DNA of 64,000 bases from Brevirhabdus pacifica (GCF_002797755.1 NZ_PGFI01000011.1:558001-622000), one strand, 5' to 3'. Counted from the first letter of the stretch, positions 28,254-40,284 are shown. Notes: a model not told the origin generated them from the sequence alone. Translations and numbers: made by a program.

Positions 28254-30356
28254 ATGCCCGATCTTCTGCTCGAACTCTTTTCCGAGGAAATCCCCGCCCG
28301 CATGCAGCAGCGCGCCTCCGAGGATCTTCGGAAGCTGGTGGCCGACGGCCTGGTCGAGGCGGGGCTGACCTATGGCTCGGCCGCGTCCTTCTCCACCCCC
28401 CGGCGGCTGGCGCTGACGATCGAGGGCCTGACCGACAAGAGCCCCACCTTGCGCGAAGAGCGCAAGGGCCCGCGCACCGACGCCCCCGAAAAGGCGCTGG
28501 AGGGGTTCCTGCGGTCGACCGGGCTGTCGCGCGAGGATCTGGAGACCCGCGCCGACAAGAAGGGCGAGGTGTTCTTTGCCGTGATCGAAAAGCCCGGCCG
28601 CCCCGCCGAGGAGATCGTGGCCGAGGTCGTGGCCGCCGCCATCCACAACTTCCCCTGGCCCAAGTCCATGCGCTGGGGTAGCGGCAGCCTGCGCTGGGTG
28701 CGGCCGCTGCATTCGATCCTGTGCATCCTGCATGACGAGGGCGGCGCGCGGGTGGTCGACCCGCAGATCGCCGACGTTCCGGCGGGTGACAGCACCGCCG
28801 GGCACCGCTTCATGGCGCCGGCCCGCTTCACCGTGTCCTCGTTCGAGGATTATGCCGTCAAGCTGAAGAAGGCGCACGTGGTGCTGGACCCGGCGGAACG
28901 GGCCGACCATATCCGCGCCGATGCCGAGAACGCGGCCTTTGCCCAAGGGTTGGAATTGGTCGAGGACAAGGGCCTTCTGGCCGAGGTCGCGGGCCTTGTC
29001 GAATGGCCCGTGGTTCTGATGGGCGACATCGGCGCCGACTTTTTGGACCTGCCGCCCGAGGTTCTGCAGACCTCGATGAAAGAGCATCAGAAATTCTTCT
29101 CGGTGCGCAATCCGTCCAGCGGCCGGATCGAGAAATTCGTGACCGTCGCCAACCGCGAGACCGCCGATCAGGGGGCCACCATCCTTGCCGGCAACCAGAA
29201 GGTGCTGGCGGCCCGCCTGTCGGACGCCAAGTTCTTCTGGGAAAACGACCTGCGCGTGGCCCGCGCGGGCATGGGCGACTGGCTGGAAAGCCTTGCCAAC
29301 GTCACCTTCCACAACAAGCTGGGAAGCCAGGCCCAGCGGATTTCGCGCATCGCGGCCCTTGCCCGTGAGATCGCGCCGCTGGTGGGGGCCGAGCCTGATC
29401 TCGCTGAACGCGCGGCGCAGGTCGCCAAGGCGGATCTGGCCAGCGAGATGGTCTATGAATTCCCCGAGCTGCAGGGCGTCATGGCCCGCTACTACGCCGC
29501 TCAGGCCGGGCTTGCGCCCGAAGTGGCCGCCGCCACGCAGGAACATTACGCGCCGCTGGGCCCCTCGGACGACGTGCCCTCGGCCCCCGTCTCGGTCGCT
29601 GTGGCGCTGGCCGACAAGCTGGACACGCTGGCCGGCTTCTGGGCCATCGACGAAAAGCCCACCGGGTCGAAAGACCCCTTCGCCCTGCGCCGCGCGGCGC
29701 TGGGGGTGATCCGGCTGGTGCTGGAGAACGACCTGCGGGTGTCCCTGACCGGAAACGACGGACTGCTGCGTCTGGCGGCGGACGGGGTTGGCGCCCGCAA
29801 GACCGACAACGGCGAGCAATCGGCTGACATCAATGACTTGCTGTCCTTCATCCACGACCGGCTGAAGGTCTATCTGCGCGACCGGGGCATCCGCCACGAC
29901 GTGATCGATGCCAGCCTGGCGATGCCCGGCTCGGACGACCTGACGCTGCTGGTCAAGCGCGCCCAGGCCCTGTCGGATTTCCTGGGCACCGAGGATGGCA
30001 CCAACCTCTTGCAGGGCTTCAAGCGGGCCAACAACATCCTGACCCAGGCCGAGGAGAAGGACGGCGTCGAATACAGCTACGGCGCCGATCTCAAGCTGGC
30101 CGAAGGGCCCGAGGAAAAGGCGCTGTTCGTCGCGCTGGACCAAGCCGAGCCGCAGATCCGCGACGCCATGCAGGCCGAGGATTTCGCCGCCGCGATGGGC
30201 GCCATGGCCGCCCTGCGCGCCCCGGTCGATGCCTTCTTCGAGGCCGTTCAGGTCAACGCCGACAGCGCCATCATCCGGCGCAACCGGCTGAACCTGCTGC
30301 ACCGCATCCGCGCCGTCTGCTCGGGCGTGGCCGACCTGACGCGGCTGGAAGGCTAG
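28254..30356 (+). CDS. glyS: Glycine-tRNA ligase beta subunit
   Basis: Beta subunit of glycyl-tRNA synthetase, 700 residues, the expected size. Landmarks are MPDLLLELFSEEIPARMQQR at the start, FSTPRRLALTIEGL, FPWPKSMRWGSGSLRWVRPL near residue 130, VLQTSMKEHQKFFSVRN and SKDPFALRRAALGVIRLV. The C-terminal anticodon-binding region contains FFEAVQVNADSAIIRRNRLN. It lies about 100 nt after the DUF6446-like gene on the same strand, and a 9-bp G+C hairpin starts at the base after the stop codon. Confidence 0.96.
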   Translation: MPDLLLELFSEEIPARMQQRASEDLRKLVADGLVEAGLTYGSAASFSTPRRLALTIEGLTDKSPTLREERKGPRTDAPEKALEGFLRSTGLSREDLETRADKKGEVFFAVIEKPGRPAEEIVAEVVAAAIHNFPWPKSMRWGSGSLRWVRPLHSILCILHDEGGARVVDPQIADVPAGDSTAGHRFMAPARFTVSSFEDYAVKLKKAHVVLDPAERADHIRADAENAAFAQGLELVEDKGLLAEVAGLVEWPVVLMGDIGADFLDLPPEVLQTSMKEHQKFFSVRNPSSGRIEKFVTVANRETADQGATILAGNQKVLAARLSDAKFFWENDLRVARAGMGDWLESLANVTFHNKLGSQAQRISRIAALAREIAPLVGAEPDLAERAAQVAKADLASEMVYEFPELQGVMARYYAAQAGLAPEVAAATQEHYAPLGPSDDVPSAPVSVAVALADKLDTLAGFWAIDEKPTGSKDPFALRRAALGVIRLVLENDLRVSLTGNDGLLRLAADGVGARKTDNGEQSADINDLLSFIHDRLKVYLRDRGIRHDVIDASLAMPGSDDLTLLVKRAQALSDFLGTEDGTNLLQGFKRANNILTQAEEKDGVEYSYGADLKLAEGPEEKALFVALDQAEPQIRDAMQAEDFAAAMGAMAALRAPVDAFFEAVQVNADSAIIRRNRLNLLHRIRAVCSGVADLTRLEG

Positions 30357-30378
30357 GGCGCGCGGCGCTCCGCGCGCC
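30357..30378 (+). terminator. G+C-rich hairpin directly after glyS
   Basis: Perfect stem GGCGCGCGG (30357-30365) with CCGCGCGCC (30370-30378), 4-nt loop. There is no U-run, so it may protect the mRNA end or act as a weak terminator before the PPDK-like gene. Confidence 0.4.
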
Positions 30379-30491
30379 ATCTGCGCCCAAACGGGGGCGA
30401 ACCCCGCGAAATCCTTGGCATCCCGGGCGACGGCACGGGTTGCCAGATGGCGCCAAGCCGCTATTCTGCGTTTCCAACAAGGGATGCCGCA

Positions 30492-33089
30492 GTGCAGAAT
30501 TTACCCGAATTCACCGAGATCACCCCGACCGCCGACATCTCGTCGGGCGCCTATGGCGCGCGGTCCAAATGCCTGCAGAGGCTGATCCGGCTGGACATGC
30601 CCGTGCCCCTCAGCGTGGCACTGCCCTTCATCGAGGTGCGCGCCATCGCCTCCGGCCACCGGCCCGATACCCGCGCCCTGCTGGAGGCCTTCGGCAAATA
30701 CCCCCTGATCTCGGTTCGGCCCAGTGCCGAGACCGCCGACTGGGGCGGGCCGGGCACGATCCTGAACATCGGGATGAACGCGGCCACGACCGCCCACCTG
30801 GCCGCCACCATCGGCAAGGAGCCGGCCGAGAAACTTTACCGGCGCTTCGTCCAATCCTTCTCGGTCGAGGTCGCGCGGCTGGACGCCGAGGCCTTCCCCC
30901 CCGGGCAGAGCCTGGAAGGCGCGCTTGCCGCCTACGAGGCCGAGATGGACGAGCCCTTTCCCGACGATCCGGCGATCCAGCTTCTCGAGGTGCTGCGCTC
31001 GATGGCGCGGGCATGGGAGGGCACGACCGCGCGGCTTCTGCGCCAGGCCAAGGGCGCCCCGGCCGAGGCCGGCCTGGGCCTTGTCGTCCAGCGCATGGCG
31101 CTGGGACTGGGGCAGGGGGAATGCGGATCGGGTGTGATCCAGTTCATCGACCAGGCCACCGGCGCCCAGCAGATCAAGGGCCGATACAAGAGCCAGGCCC
31201 AGGGCCGCGAGGCGCTGACCGCCGACGCGGGCGCGCTTTACCTGACCCGCGATCCGCGCGGCGAATCCCTTGAGGAACGCTGTCCCGAGCTTTTCGCCGA
31301 GCTTCTGGCCCATGGCGCGCGCGGCCGGATCGGCCTGCGCGAGGAGATGCAGATCGAATTCACGGTCGAGGATGGCGCCCTGCGCATCCTGGACGCGGTG
31401 CGCGTGCCGCGCAGCGCGCGGGCCGGGGTCCGGGTCGCCGTCGATCTGGCCAACGACGGGGTGATCCCCCGCGAAGAGGCGCTGATGCGGGTCGAGCCGC
31501 AGGCGCTGGGCGAGCTTCTGCACCCCCAGGTCGACCCCGAGGGGGAGCGCGACGTCTTCGCAACCGGCATCGCCGCCAGCCCCGGCGCCGCCATGGGCCG
31601 GATCGTCTTTTCCGCCCATGCCGCCCAGGCCTGCGCCGCCCAGGGAGAAGCCTGCGTGCTGGTGCGCCACGAAACCTCGCCCGAGGATATCCGCGGCATG
31701 CATGCCGCCCGCGGCGTGCTGACCGAGCGGGGGGGCGTCACCAGCCATGCGGCCGTGATCGCACGCGGGCTGGGCGTGCCGTGTGTGGTGGGTGCTTCGG
31801 GGCTGGCGATTTCGTCCCGGGAACGCACCATGACCACCGCCGACGGCCGGGTCTTCCGCGAAGGCGACATCATCTCCATTGATGGCTCGCGCGGGGAGGC
31901 GCTGGCCGGTGCGGCCGCGATGCTGCCCGCCACCCTCGACGACGGCTTCGCAACCTTCATGACCTGGGCCGAGGAGTTCAGCGACCTGGGCGTTCGCGCC
32001 AATGCCGACACGCCCCAGGACGCCGAAACCTCGCTGCGCTTTCATGCCGACGGCATCGGCCTGTGCCGGACCGAACACATGTTCTTCGAGGATGACCGCC
32101 TGACGGTCATGCGCGAGATGATCTTCGCCGACGACGCCGAGGATCGCCGCGCCGCGCTGGAACGGCTGCTGCCCATGCAGCGCGAGGATCTGCTGGCGCT
32201 TTTCGAGATCATGGAAGGCAAGCCGGTCTGCATCCGTCTGTTCGACCCGCCCCTGCATGAGTTCCTGCCCCAGAACCGTGAAGGCGTGCGCCAGCTGGCC
32301 GAGGCGATGGACCTGTCGGTCAGCCGCGTGAACCAGCGCATCGAGGCCCTGCGCGAATTCAACCCGATGCTGGGCATGCGCGGCGTGCGCTTGGGCATTA
32401 CGGTCCCCGAGATCTACGACATGCAGGCCCGCGCCATCTTCGAGGCCACGGTCGAGGCCGGCCGTCGGGGCGCCCCGATCGAGCCCGAGATCATGATCCC
32501 GCTCGTTTCGGCCAAGCGCGAGGTCGAGCTGGTGAAAGGCCGTATCGACAGTGTCGCGGCCGCGGTCCGGGCCGAATCCGGCGTCGATTTCGGCTATCAG
32601 ATCGGCGTCATCGTCGAGACCCCGCGCGCCGCCCTGCGGGCCGGCGAGATCGCCGATCACGTCGACTTCATGAGCTTTGGCACCAACGATCTGACCCAGA
32701 TGACCTATGGGCTGTCGCGCGACGACGCGGGCCGCTTCATGGGCACGTACGTGCAAAGCGGGGTCTATCCAGAGGACCCGTTCCACATCCTCGACATCGA
32801 GGGTGTGGGCGAATTGCTACTGATCGCGGCAGAACGTGCGCGGGGTTCCAAGCGCGGCTTGACCCTATCCATCTGTGGGGAGCATGGAGGGAATGCCGAA
32901 TCGATTGCGTTCTGCAGGACGGCGGGAATGGACTATGTGTCCTGCTCTCCGTTCCGGGTTCCCGGCGCCCGCCTCGCGGCGGCGCAGCTGGTGATATCAG
33001 AAGCGCCCGAGCGGCAAAAAGCGACGCTTTCCCAATGGATTGCACGTCGCCTGAGACTGAGGCAGGGGGATCGACCCAACGAGGTTTGA
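30492..33089 (+). CDS. PPDK-like PEP-utilising protein with a divergent nucleotide-binding half
   Basis: 865 residues from a GTG at 30492 (AAGGGA about 8 nt before it); an in-frame ATG at 30447 is an alternative. The overall layout matches pyruvate, phosphate dikinase: N-terminal ATP-grasp half, phosphohistidine swivel domain with GGVTSHAAVIARGLGVPC (His about 419), and a C-terminal TIM barrel with GLCRTEHMFFEDDRL, CIRLFDPPLHEFLP, FMSFGTNDLTQMTYGLSRDD and CGEHGG...DYVSCSPFRVPGARLAAAQ. The N-terminal half is eroded: RPSAETADWGGPGTILN replaces VRSGARxSMPGMMDTILN, FIDQATGAQ replaces the TRNPSTGE segment, and LDAVR replaces LQTR. It may use another phosphate donor or be regulatory. Confidence 0.72.
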   Translation: MQNLPEFTEITPTADISSGAYGARSKCLQRLIRLDMPVPLSVALPFIEVRAIASGHRPDTRALLEAFGKYPLISVRPSAETADWGGPGTILNIGMNAATTAHLAATIGKEPAEKLYRRFVQSFSVEVARLDAEAFPPGQSLEGALAAYEAEMDEPFPDDPAIQLLEVLRSMARAWEGTTARLLRQAKGAPAEAGLGLVVQRMALGLGQGECGSGVIQFIDQATGAQQIKGRYKSQAQGREALTADAGALYLTRDPRGESLEERCPELFAELLAHGARGRIGLREEMQIEFTVEDGALRILDAVRVPRSARAGVRVAVDLANDGVIPREEALMRVEPQALGELLHPQVDPEGERDVFATGIAASPGAAMGRIVFSAHAAQACAAQGEACVLVRHETSPEDIRGMHAARGVLTERGGVTSHAAVIARGLGVPCVVGASGLAISSRERTMTTADGRVFREGDIISIDGSRGEALAGAAAMLPATLDDGFATFMTWAEEFSDLGVRANADTPQDAETSLRFHADGIGLCRTEHMFFEDDRLTVMREMIFADDAEDRRAALERLLPMQREDLLALFEIMEGKPVCIRLFDPPLHEFLPQNREGVRQLAEAMDLSVSRVNQRIEALREFNPMLGMRGVRLGITVPEIYDMQARAIFEATVEAGRRGAPIEPEIMIPLVSAKREVELVKGRIDSVAAAVRAESGVDFGYQIGVIVETPRAALRAGEIADHVDFMSFGTNDLTQMTYGLSRDDAGRFMGTYVQSGVYPEDPFHILDIEGVGELLLIAAERARGSKRGLTLSICGEHGGNAESIAFCRTAGMDYVSCSPFRVPGARLAAAQLVISEAPERQKATLSQWIARRLRLRQGDRPNEV

Positions 33090-33110
33090 TCCCATCGCAC
33101 GCGCAAGAAA

Positions 33111-33143
33111 CCGCCGGTGCTTCCGGCGGGCTGGACCCTTTTT
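33111..33143 (+). terminator. Terminator-like hairpin after the PPDK-like gene
   Basis: CCGCCGG (33111-33117) pairs with CCGGCGG (33123-33129), 5-nt loop; TTTTT follows at 33139-33143, a little far from the stem. Confidence 0.45.
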
Positions 33144-33218
33144 GCATTCTCCTTTACCCCTTCGTCGAGTTTCGGGCCGCCAAGCTGCGGTCCGCCAGTG
33201 TGTCAGACGGGGTAATCG

Positions 33219-33929
33219 ATGAATCTTCGAGTGGTTCTCTTTACGAGCTTTTCCGCAATCGCGGCGACCTGTGGTGTCGCCATGGCCGATGTGACTGCCA
33301 GCACGGCTACCGATCCGAACGCGCGTATCGCACCACGGGTTTCCTCGCTCCTCGGGGCTGAGCGGAAATTCGTCGGCAGCGTCGGTGCCGAGCACCTGGG
33401 CAAGGTGGCCGAGCCCTTCATCGACAAGAGCGGCGCCATCGCCCGCATCCGTCCCGAGCCGCGCCCCGTCACCTACAGCCGCAAGTTCTTGTCCAAGTTG
33501 CCCAAGGCAACCGGCGGTGCCGACCTGCGCTGCCTGGCCGAGGCGCTTTACTTCGAGGCGCGCGGCGAAAGCGTGAAGGGCCAGTTCGCGGTGGCCGAGG
33601 TTATCCTGAACCGCGTCGATCACCCGCTTTACCCCGACAGCGTCTGCGGTGTGGTCAACCAGGGCACCGGCCGCAAGTGGCAGTGCCAGTTCACCTACAC
33701 CTGCGACGGCCTGGCCGAGGTGATCCGTGAACGTCGCGCCTATGACCGCGGTGCCAAGATCGCCAAGCTGATGATCGACGGATCCGAGCGTCGCCTGACC
33801 AAGGGCGCCACCCACTACCACACCACCGCTGTGAACCCGAAGTGGAACAAGGCCTTCCCCAAGACGGCCAAGATCGGCAGCCACATCTTCTACCGTCAGG
33901 CCGTGCCGCAGCGCTTCGCAAAGCGCTGA
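33219..33929 (+). CDS. Secreted cell-wall hydrolase, SleB/CwlJ (Hydrolase_2) type
   Basis: 236 residues with signal peptide MNLRVVLFTSFSAIAATCGVAMA. The C-terminal half is a Hydrolase_2 domain starting LRCLAEALYFEARGESVKGQ, whose glutamate in YFEARGE is the expected catalytic residue, followed by AVAEVILNRVDHPLYPDSVC, KWQCQFTYTCDG and GATHYHTTAVNPKWNKAFPK. In spore formers these proteins open cortex peptidoglycan; in Rhodobacteraceae they are thought to remodel the cell wall, which is inference here. Two cysteine pairs in the domain suit a periplasmic location. Confidence 0.88.
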   Translation: MNLRVVLFTSFSAIAATCGVAMADVTASTATDPNARIAPRVSSLLGAERKFVGSVGAEHLGKVAEPFIDKSGAIARIRPEPRPVTYSRKFLSKLPKATGGADLRCLAEALYFEARGESVKGQFAVAEVILNRVDHPLYPDSVCGVVNQGTGRKWQCQFTYTCDGLAEVIRERRAYDRGAKIAKLMIDGSERRLTKGATHYHTTAVNPKWNKAFPKTAKIGSHIFYRQAVPQRFAKR

Positions 33930-34094
33930 AGATCCCTGAGGCCGGTGCCATCGCGCCGGCGAACGTCCCCGCCGGAGGTGGATCCCGGCAAATTCCGGCC
34001 CCCGTTTCCGGGGGGCCGTCTGGCGGCTGGGAAATTCCCGCGCGATCGTCTATCCCTTGGCCCGAATACCTCCATCGCCGCCGGGGAACCCCAG

Positions 34095-35099
34095 ATGTCC
34101 GACCGCCGCCACCCCGAACAAATCCTGCCTGAAGGGCCCGGTGCCGCCGATCCCGGCGACGAGACGGGCCTGGCCTTTGCCCATCCCGAGGCCCGCGCCG
34201 CCGCCAGTGCCGGGGACCCCACGCCCGTTGCCGACCGCATCTCGCTGCGCGACTACGTGGTCGAGGTCGAGATCGGCGCCTTCCAGGCCGAGCGTGACAC
34301 CACCCAGCGCGTCCGTTTCAATGTCGTCGTCGAGGTCCGCGACCCCGACGCCCCCCTTTCGGACGATGTCGACCGCATCCTCAGCTATGACACGTTGATC
34401 GAGGCGATCCACGCCGAGCTGGCGGCCGAGCGGCTGAACCTTCTTGAAACCCTGGCCGAGCGTATTGCCGCCGCGATCCTGCGCCACCCGCTGGCCGCGC
34501 GGGTCTTCGTGCGCATCGAGAAGCTTGACCGCGTGCCCGGCGCCCTGGGGGTCGAGATCATGCGTGCCGGGGGCACGCCCGAGGCCGCTGCGACCCCGGC
34601 CGCGCAGGATATCGCCCCTCTCATCGTCCACCTGGACGAGGGGGCGCTTGACGACCCGGCGCTTCCCGCCGCCCTCGACAGGCTGGTGCGCATGGATGCG
34701 CCCGTGGTGCTGACCCTCGGGCCTGCCGCAGGCGCTCCGGCTGTGGCCGACGCCCGCGCCGCCCGCCGGATCGAGCTGCTGGCGATTGAACAGAACGCCT
34801 GGGCCCTCAGCGCCCGCTACCCCGACGCCGCCGTCGCCGACAGTCGGACCGAGCTGGACTGGGCCATCAAGAACGCGCCCCTGACCGTCTGGGCGCCGCC
34901 GCGGCTGGTCCTCGACAGCGCCAGCCCGCCCGCGCCCGGCGCGGGTCCGGCGGACCTGGCGGCCTGGCTGGCCGAGCAGTTGGGCGCCCGGCGTCTGCTG
35001 TGGCTGACCGCCGACGGGCACCCATCGGCCGGGGGCGAAAATGCAGACCCGAGGTTCGAATACCGCAGCTTGCGCGAACTGGACTCCGAAAGGGGCTGA
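34095..35099 (+). CDS. folB: Dihydroneopterin aldolase FolB with a long C-terminal extension
   Basis: 334 residues, against about 120 for a typical FolB. The FolB domain covers about residues 49-158: DRISLRDYVVEVEIGAFQAE, SYDTLIEAI (Tyr), LNLLETLAERIAAAIL (Glu) and VRIEKLDRVPGALGVEI with the catalytic lysine. Residues 1-45 are low complexity. The 160-residue C-terminal part (IAPLIVHLDEGALDDPALPA, then TVWAPPRLVLD and LAAWLAEQLGARRLLWLTADG) looks like a remnant of an amino-acid-kinase fold, judged by eye. It is followed by folP (about 78 nt gap), so this is a folate operon. Catalyses formation of 6-hydroxymethyl-dihydropterin and glycolaldehyde. Confidence 0.82.
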   Translation: MSDRRHPEQILPEGPGAADPGDETGLAFAHPEARAAASAGDPTPVADRISLRDYVVEVEIGAFQAERDTTQRVRFNVVVEVRDPDAPLSDDVDRILSYDTLIEAIHAELAAERLNLLETLAERIAAAILRHPLAARVFVRIEKLDRVPGALGVEIMRAGGTPEAAATPAAQDIAPLIVHLDEGALDDPALPAALDRLVRMDAPVVLTLGPAAGAPAVADARAARRIELLAIEQNAWALSARYPDAAVADSRTELDWAIKNAPLTVWAPPRLVLDSASPPAPGAGPADLAAWLAEQLGARRLLWLTADGHPSAGGENADPRFEYRSLRELDSERG

Positions 35100-35176
35100 T
35101 CTACCTTGGCGCTGCCCGGGGTGACTGGCCCGATCCGCCGCCCCGTCCCGCAAAGCCGGAACCGCGAAAGACCGCA

Positions 35177-36190
35177 ATGAGCACATACTACCGACCCCTC
35201 GCCCAGACTGATCCCTGCCGCCCCTCGTCGGCCCTGCCGGTGGCCGGCGGCTGGAGCTGGTTCAAGACCGTCGAGGTCATGGAGCGCGGGCGCAGGGGCC
35301 ATCGCCTGCCAGTGGGCGAGGTGCCGTCGGACATCCTGGACCGGCTGACCGGTGCGCGCCCGCCGATCGCGGGTATGCAATGGGGCCAGCCCCACGTGAT
35401 GGGGATCCTCAATGTCACGCCCGACAGCTTTTCGGACGGCGGCGATTTCGACGCGCCCGACGCGGCGCTGGCCCAGGCCCGCGCCATTGCCGAGGCGGGG
35501 GCCGATATCCTGGACATCGGCGGCGAAAGCACCCGCCCCGGCGCCGAGACCGTCCCCGACAAGACCGAAATCGCCCGCACGGCCCCGCTGATCCGCGCCC
35601 TGCGCGGGGGCGGCGTGACGCTGCCCATTTCGATCGACACGCGCAAGGCGCCCGTGGCCGAGGCCGCGCTGGAGGCCGGGGCGGACCTCATCAACGACGT
35701 CTCGGCCCTGAGCCATGACCCGGCCCTTGCCACCCTGGCCGCGCGGGAGGGCGCACCGGTCTGCCTGATGCACGCCCAGGGTGACCCGGCGGTCATGCAG
35801 GACGATCCCCGGTATGACGACGTGCTGTTCGACGTTTATGACCACCTGTCCGCGCGGGTCGACGCGGCGGTGGCCGCTGGCATCCGCCGCGAGCGGATCA
35901 TCGTCGATCCCGGCATCGGCTTCGGCAAGACCAAGGAACACAACCTGCGTCTGCTGACCCACCTGAGCCTGTTCCACGGGCTGGGCTGCCCCGTTCTGCT
36001 GGGGGTGTCGCGCAAGCGATTCATCGGAACCATCGGCCGGGCCCCCGAGGCCCGGGACAGGCTGCCCGGCTCGTTGGCCGTGGCATTGCACGGGATCATG
36101 CAGGGCGTGCAGATCGTCCGGGTCCATGATACCCCCCAGACCATACAGGCCATCCGCCTCTGGCAGGCGCTCGGCGCAACGATTGATTGA
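35177..36190 (+). CDS. folP: Dihydropteroate synthase
   Basis: Joins hydroxymethyl-dihydropterin pyrophosphate with p-aminobenzoate; the sulfonamide target. The 337 residues include an N-terminal extension of about 70 residues before the TIM barrel. Core motifs: [20 protein letters not shown] near residue 72, [61 protein letters not shown] and [11 protein letters not shown]. It starts at ATG 35177 in a weakly defined ribosome-binding context. It lies between folB and glmM on one strand; the 13-nt gap to glmM suggests one transcript, the folP-glmM order seen in many bacteria. Confidence 0.94.
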   Translation: MSTYYRPLAQTDPCRPSSALPVAGGWSWFKTVEVMERGRRGHRLPVGEVPSDILDRLTGARPPIAGMQWGQPHVMGILNVTPDSFSDGGDFDAPDAALAQARAIAEAGADILDIGGESTRPGAETVPDKTEIARTAPLIRALRGGGVTLPISIDTRKAPVAEAALEAGADLINDVSALSHDPALATLAAREGAPVCLMHAQGDPAVMQDDPRYDDVLFDVYDHLSARVDAAVAAGIRRERIIVDPGIGFGKTKEHNLRLLTHLSLFHGLGCPVLLGVSRKRFIGTIGRAPEARDRLPGSLAVALHGIMQGVQIVRVHDTPQTIQAIRLWQALGATID

Positions 36191-36203
36191 GCGGGAGCGA
36201 CAC

Positions 36204-37568
<1,365 letters not shown>

Positions 37569-38539
37569 TCGCCATCCCGGCCAGGATCAGCGCCAGCGCC
37601 CCCAGAAGGCGCAGCGGCAGCGGTTCGGCCAGGAATAGCGCCGAGAAGATCACCGACCAGATCGGCACCTGGTAGTTGGTCAGCGCCAGGAAACTGGGGC
37701 CCGCACTGCGTACCACGCTGACCCGCAGCAGGTTGGCGAGCGCCGTGGGGCCGATGCCCAGCAGCAACAGGGCCAGCCCGGCGGGCGTTGCCAGGGTGGC
37801 GGGCGCCCCCTCGGTCGCCCAGGCCAGCGGCCCCATCAGGCAGGCGGCCAGCACCGTCTGTGCCGTTGCCAGGGCCAGGCTGTCCATGGGCGGGCAAAGC
37901 CGGGTCACGATCGACGACGAGGCATAGCAGAAGGCGGCGCCCAGGCAGGCCAGCGCGCCCCATTTCTCCATCCCGCCGCCGGCAAACAGGGCCGCAGGGC
38001 CGATAAGAACCACCACCCCCGCAAATCCCAGCGCAAAGCCCAACAGCTTGCGCCCGTTCAGCCGGTCGCCGGGGATGAAGACATGGGCCAGCGGCAGAAC
38101 AAACAGCGCGATCGCCGCCATGGTGATCCCGGCAAAGCCGGAGGTCACGTATTGCTGTCCCCAGCTCAGCAGGAAGAAGGGCAGCGCCGCGCCCAGGATG
38201 GCGATCGCCACTAGGTAGGGCAGCCGCCGCTGCCCATCACGGGGCAGGGCAGTGCCAAGGCCGCCGCGCAGCCAAAGGATCAGCAGCAGCGTCAGCGCCG
38301 CCACCCCCAGCCGCCCGGCGGCCACCGTTACCGGGCCAAAGCCGCGCAGCGCCAGGTTCATGCCCATGAAGGCCGCCCCCCAGATCACGCCCAGACTGAT
38401 GATGGCTAGCCAGTTGGCGCGGGTGGGCGGCAGCGTCGGCAGGGCGGGCATGGGCGTTCCGTTCGCAGGTCATCGGTATCGGTCGGGCAGGCAGCGGTGG
38501 GCAGGGACAGGGCCACAAGCCCGAAGACCTGCGGCCCAA

Positions 38540-38572
38540 CAAGAAAAAGGCAACCCCGGGGGCTGCCTTTTC
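38540..38572 (-). terminator. Intrinsic terminator of ilvC
   Basis: On the minus strand AAAAGGCAGCCCC pairs with GGGGTTGCCTTTTT (about 38544-38571 on the plus strand), with the U-run as part of the stem base and continuing TCTTGTT. The A-rich 5' side makes it able to work on the other strand as well. Confidence 0.85.
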
Positions 38573-38613
38573 CGTTTTCTTCGTTCTAAGGGCCGCGGCG
38601 GGACCGCGTTTCC

Positions 38614-39651
<1,038 letters not shown>

Positions 39652-39706
39652 TTACTGGTTGTCATTCTGGCGGCAACCTAGGCCCAAGCCACGGCATGCG
39701 GAAGTC

Positions 39707-39746
39707 GAAATTCAATTCATTTGCGGGTTTTCGTGAATTTCAATTC
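39707..39746. promoter_or_regulatory. A+T-rich direct repeats in the ilvC-lrp intergenic region, candidate Lrp operator
   Basis: GAAATTCAATTC (39707-39718) and GAATTTCAATTC (39735-39746) are near-identical, 28 bp apart start to start, in an unusually A+T-rich patch of this G+C-rich genome. Lrp-type proteins bind multiple A+T-rich sites, so this could control ilvC and the regulators themselves. No binding is demonstrated here. Confidence 0.4.
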
Positions 39747-39828
39747 GCGGTATTCCACATGGATGAAATAACGATGTGCATCCATGCCGCATCGCAACAT
39801 TCCGAGGCCCGGAGAGGACAGGCAACCA

Positions 39829-40284
39829 GTGCTGGACGACACAGACCGCCGCCTCTTGCGGATCCTTCAGGCCCGCCCCGACCTGCCCACGGCAGAGCTT
39901 GCCCGCGAGGTCGGCCTGACCGCAGCCACCTGCTGGCGACGCGTCACCCGCCTGACCGAGGAGGGGGTGATCCGTGGCCAGCGCGCGATCATCGACTGGC
40001 GCGCGCTGGGCTACGGGGTGGAAGTTTCGCTGCGCTTCACCCTGGACAAGACACAGCGCGGCGCCTTCGACGAGTTCATGGCCGCCGCCCGTGAGGTCCC
40101 CGAGGTCCACGAGATCCAAACGTTCCTTGGCAAGGTCGACGTGCGCCTGAACATCCTGGCCCGCGACATGCCCCACTACCAGGAGATCTACCGCCGACGC
40201 ATTCTGGCGCTGCCCCATATCGCCGATATCGAGGCGCTGATGCTGGTGGCCACCGTCAAATCCGACCTGGCGCTGCCGCTATGA
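39829..40284 (+). CDS. Lrp/AsnC family transcriptional regulator (first of two)
   Basis: 151 residues if started at the GTG at 39829 (VLDDTDRRLLRILQARPDL), which fits the family N-terminus; an ATG at 39784 would add 15 residues. N-terminal winged-helix DNA-binding part with TAELAREVGLTAATCWRRVT as the helix-turn-helix, then an RAM/ligand-binding domain including VPEVHEIQTFLGKVDVRLNI and LPHIADIEALMLVATVK. Lrp proteins respond to amino acids and often control branched-chain synthesis; ilvC is directly divergent. The next regulator overlaps by ATGA. Confidence 0.88.
   Translation: MLDDTDRRLLRILQARPDLPTAELAREVGLTAATCWRRVTRLTEEGVIRGQRAIIDWRALGYGVEVSLRFTLDKTQRGAFDEFMAAAREVPEVHEIQTFLGKVDVRLNILARDMPHYQEIYRRRILALPHIADIEALMLVATVKSDLALPL

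Noticed and set aside
28128-30380. 750-codon open frame on the minus strand opposite glyS
   Set aside because: Antisense shadow: low-complexity Gly/Gln/Arg-rich translation with no recognisable motif, while glyS is a certain gene.
30501-32786. 761-codon open frame on the minus strand opposite the PPDK-like gene
   Set aside because: Same kind of G+C-driven antisense frame; no motif, no ribosome site, and the plus-strand gene has clear family signatures.
33966-33980. Fifth copy of the intergenic repeat (CCCCGCCGGAGG near 33970)
   Set aside because: Only the first 12 bases resemble the element; the ATATTT centre and the GACAATGAA part are missing.
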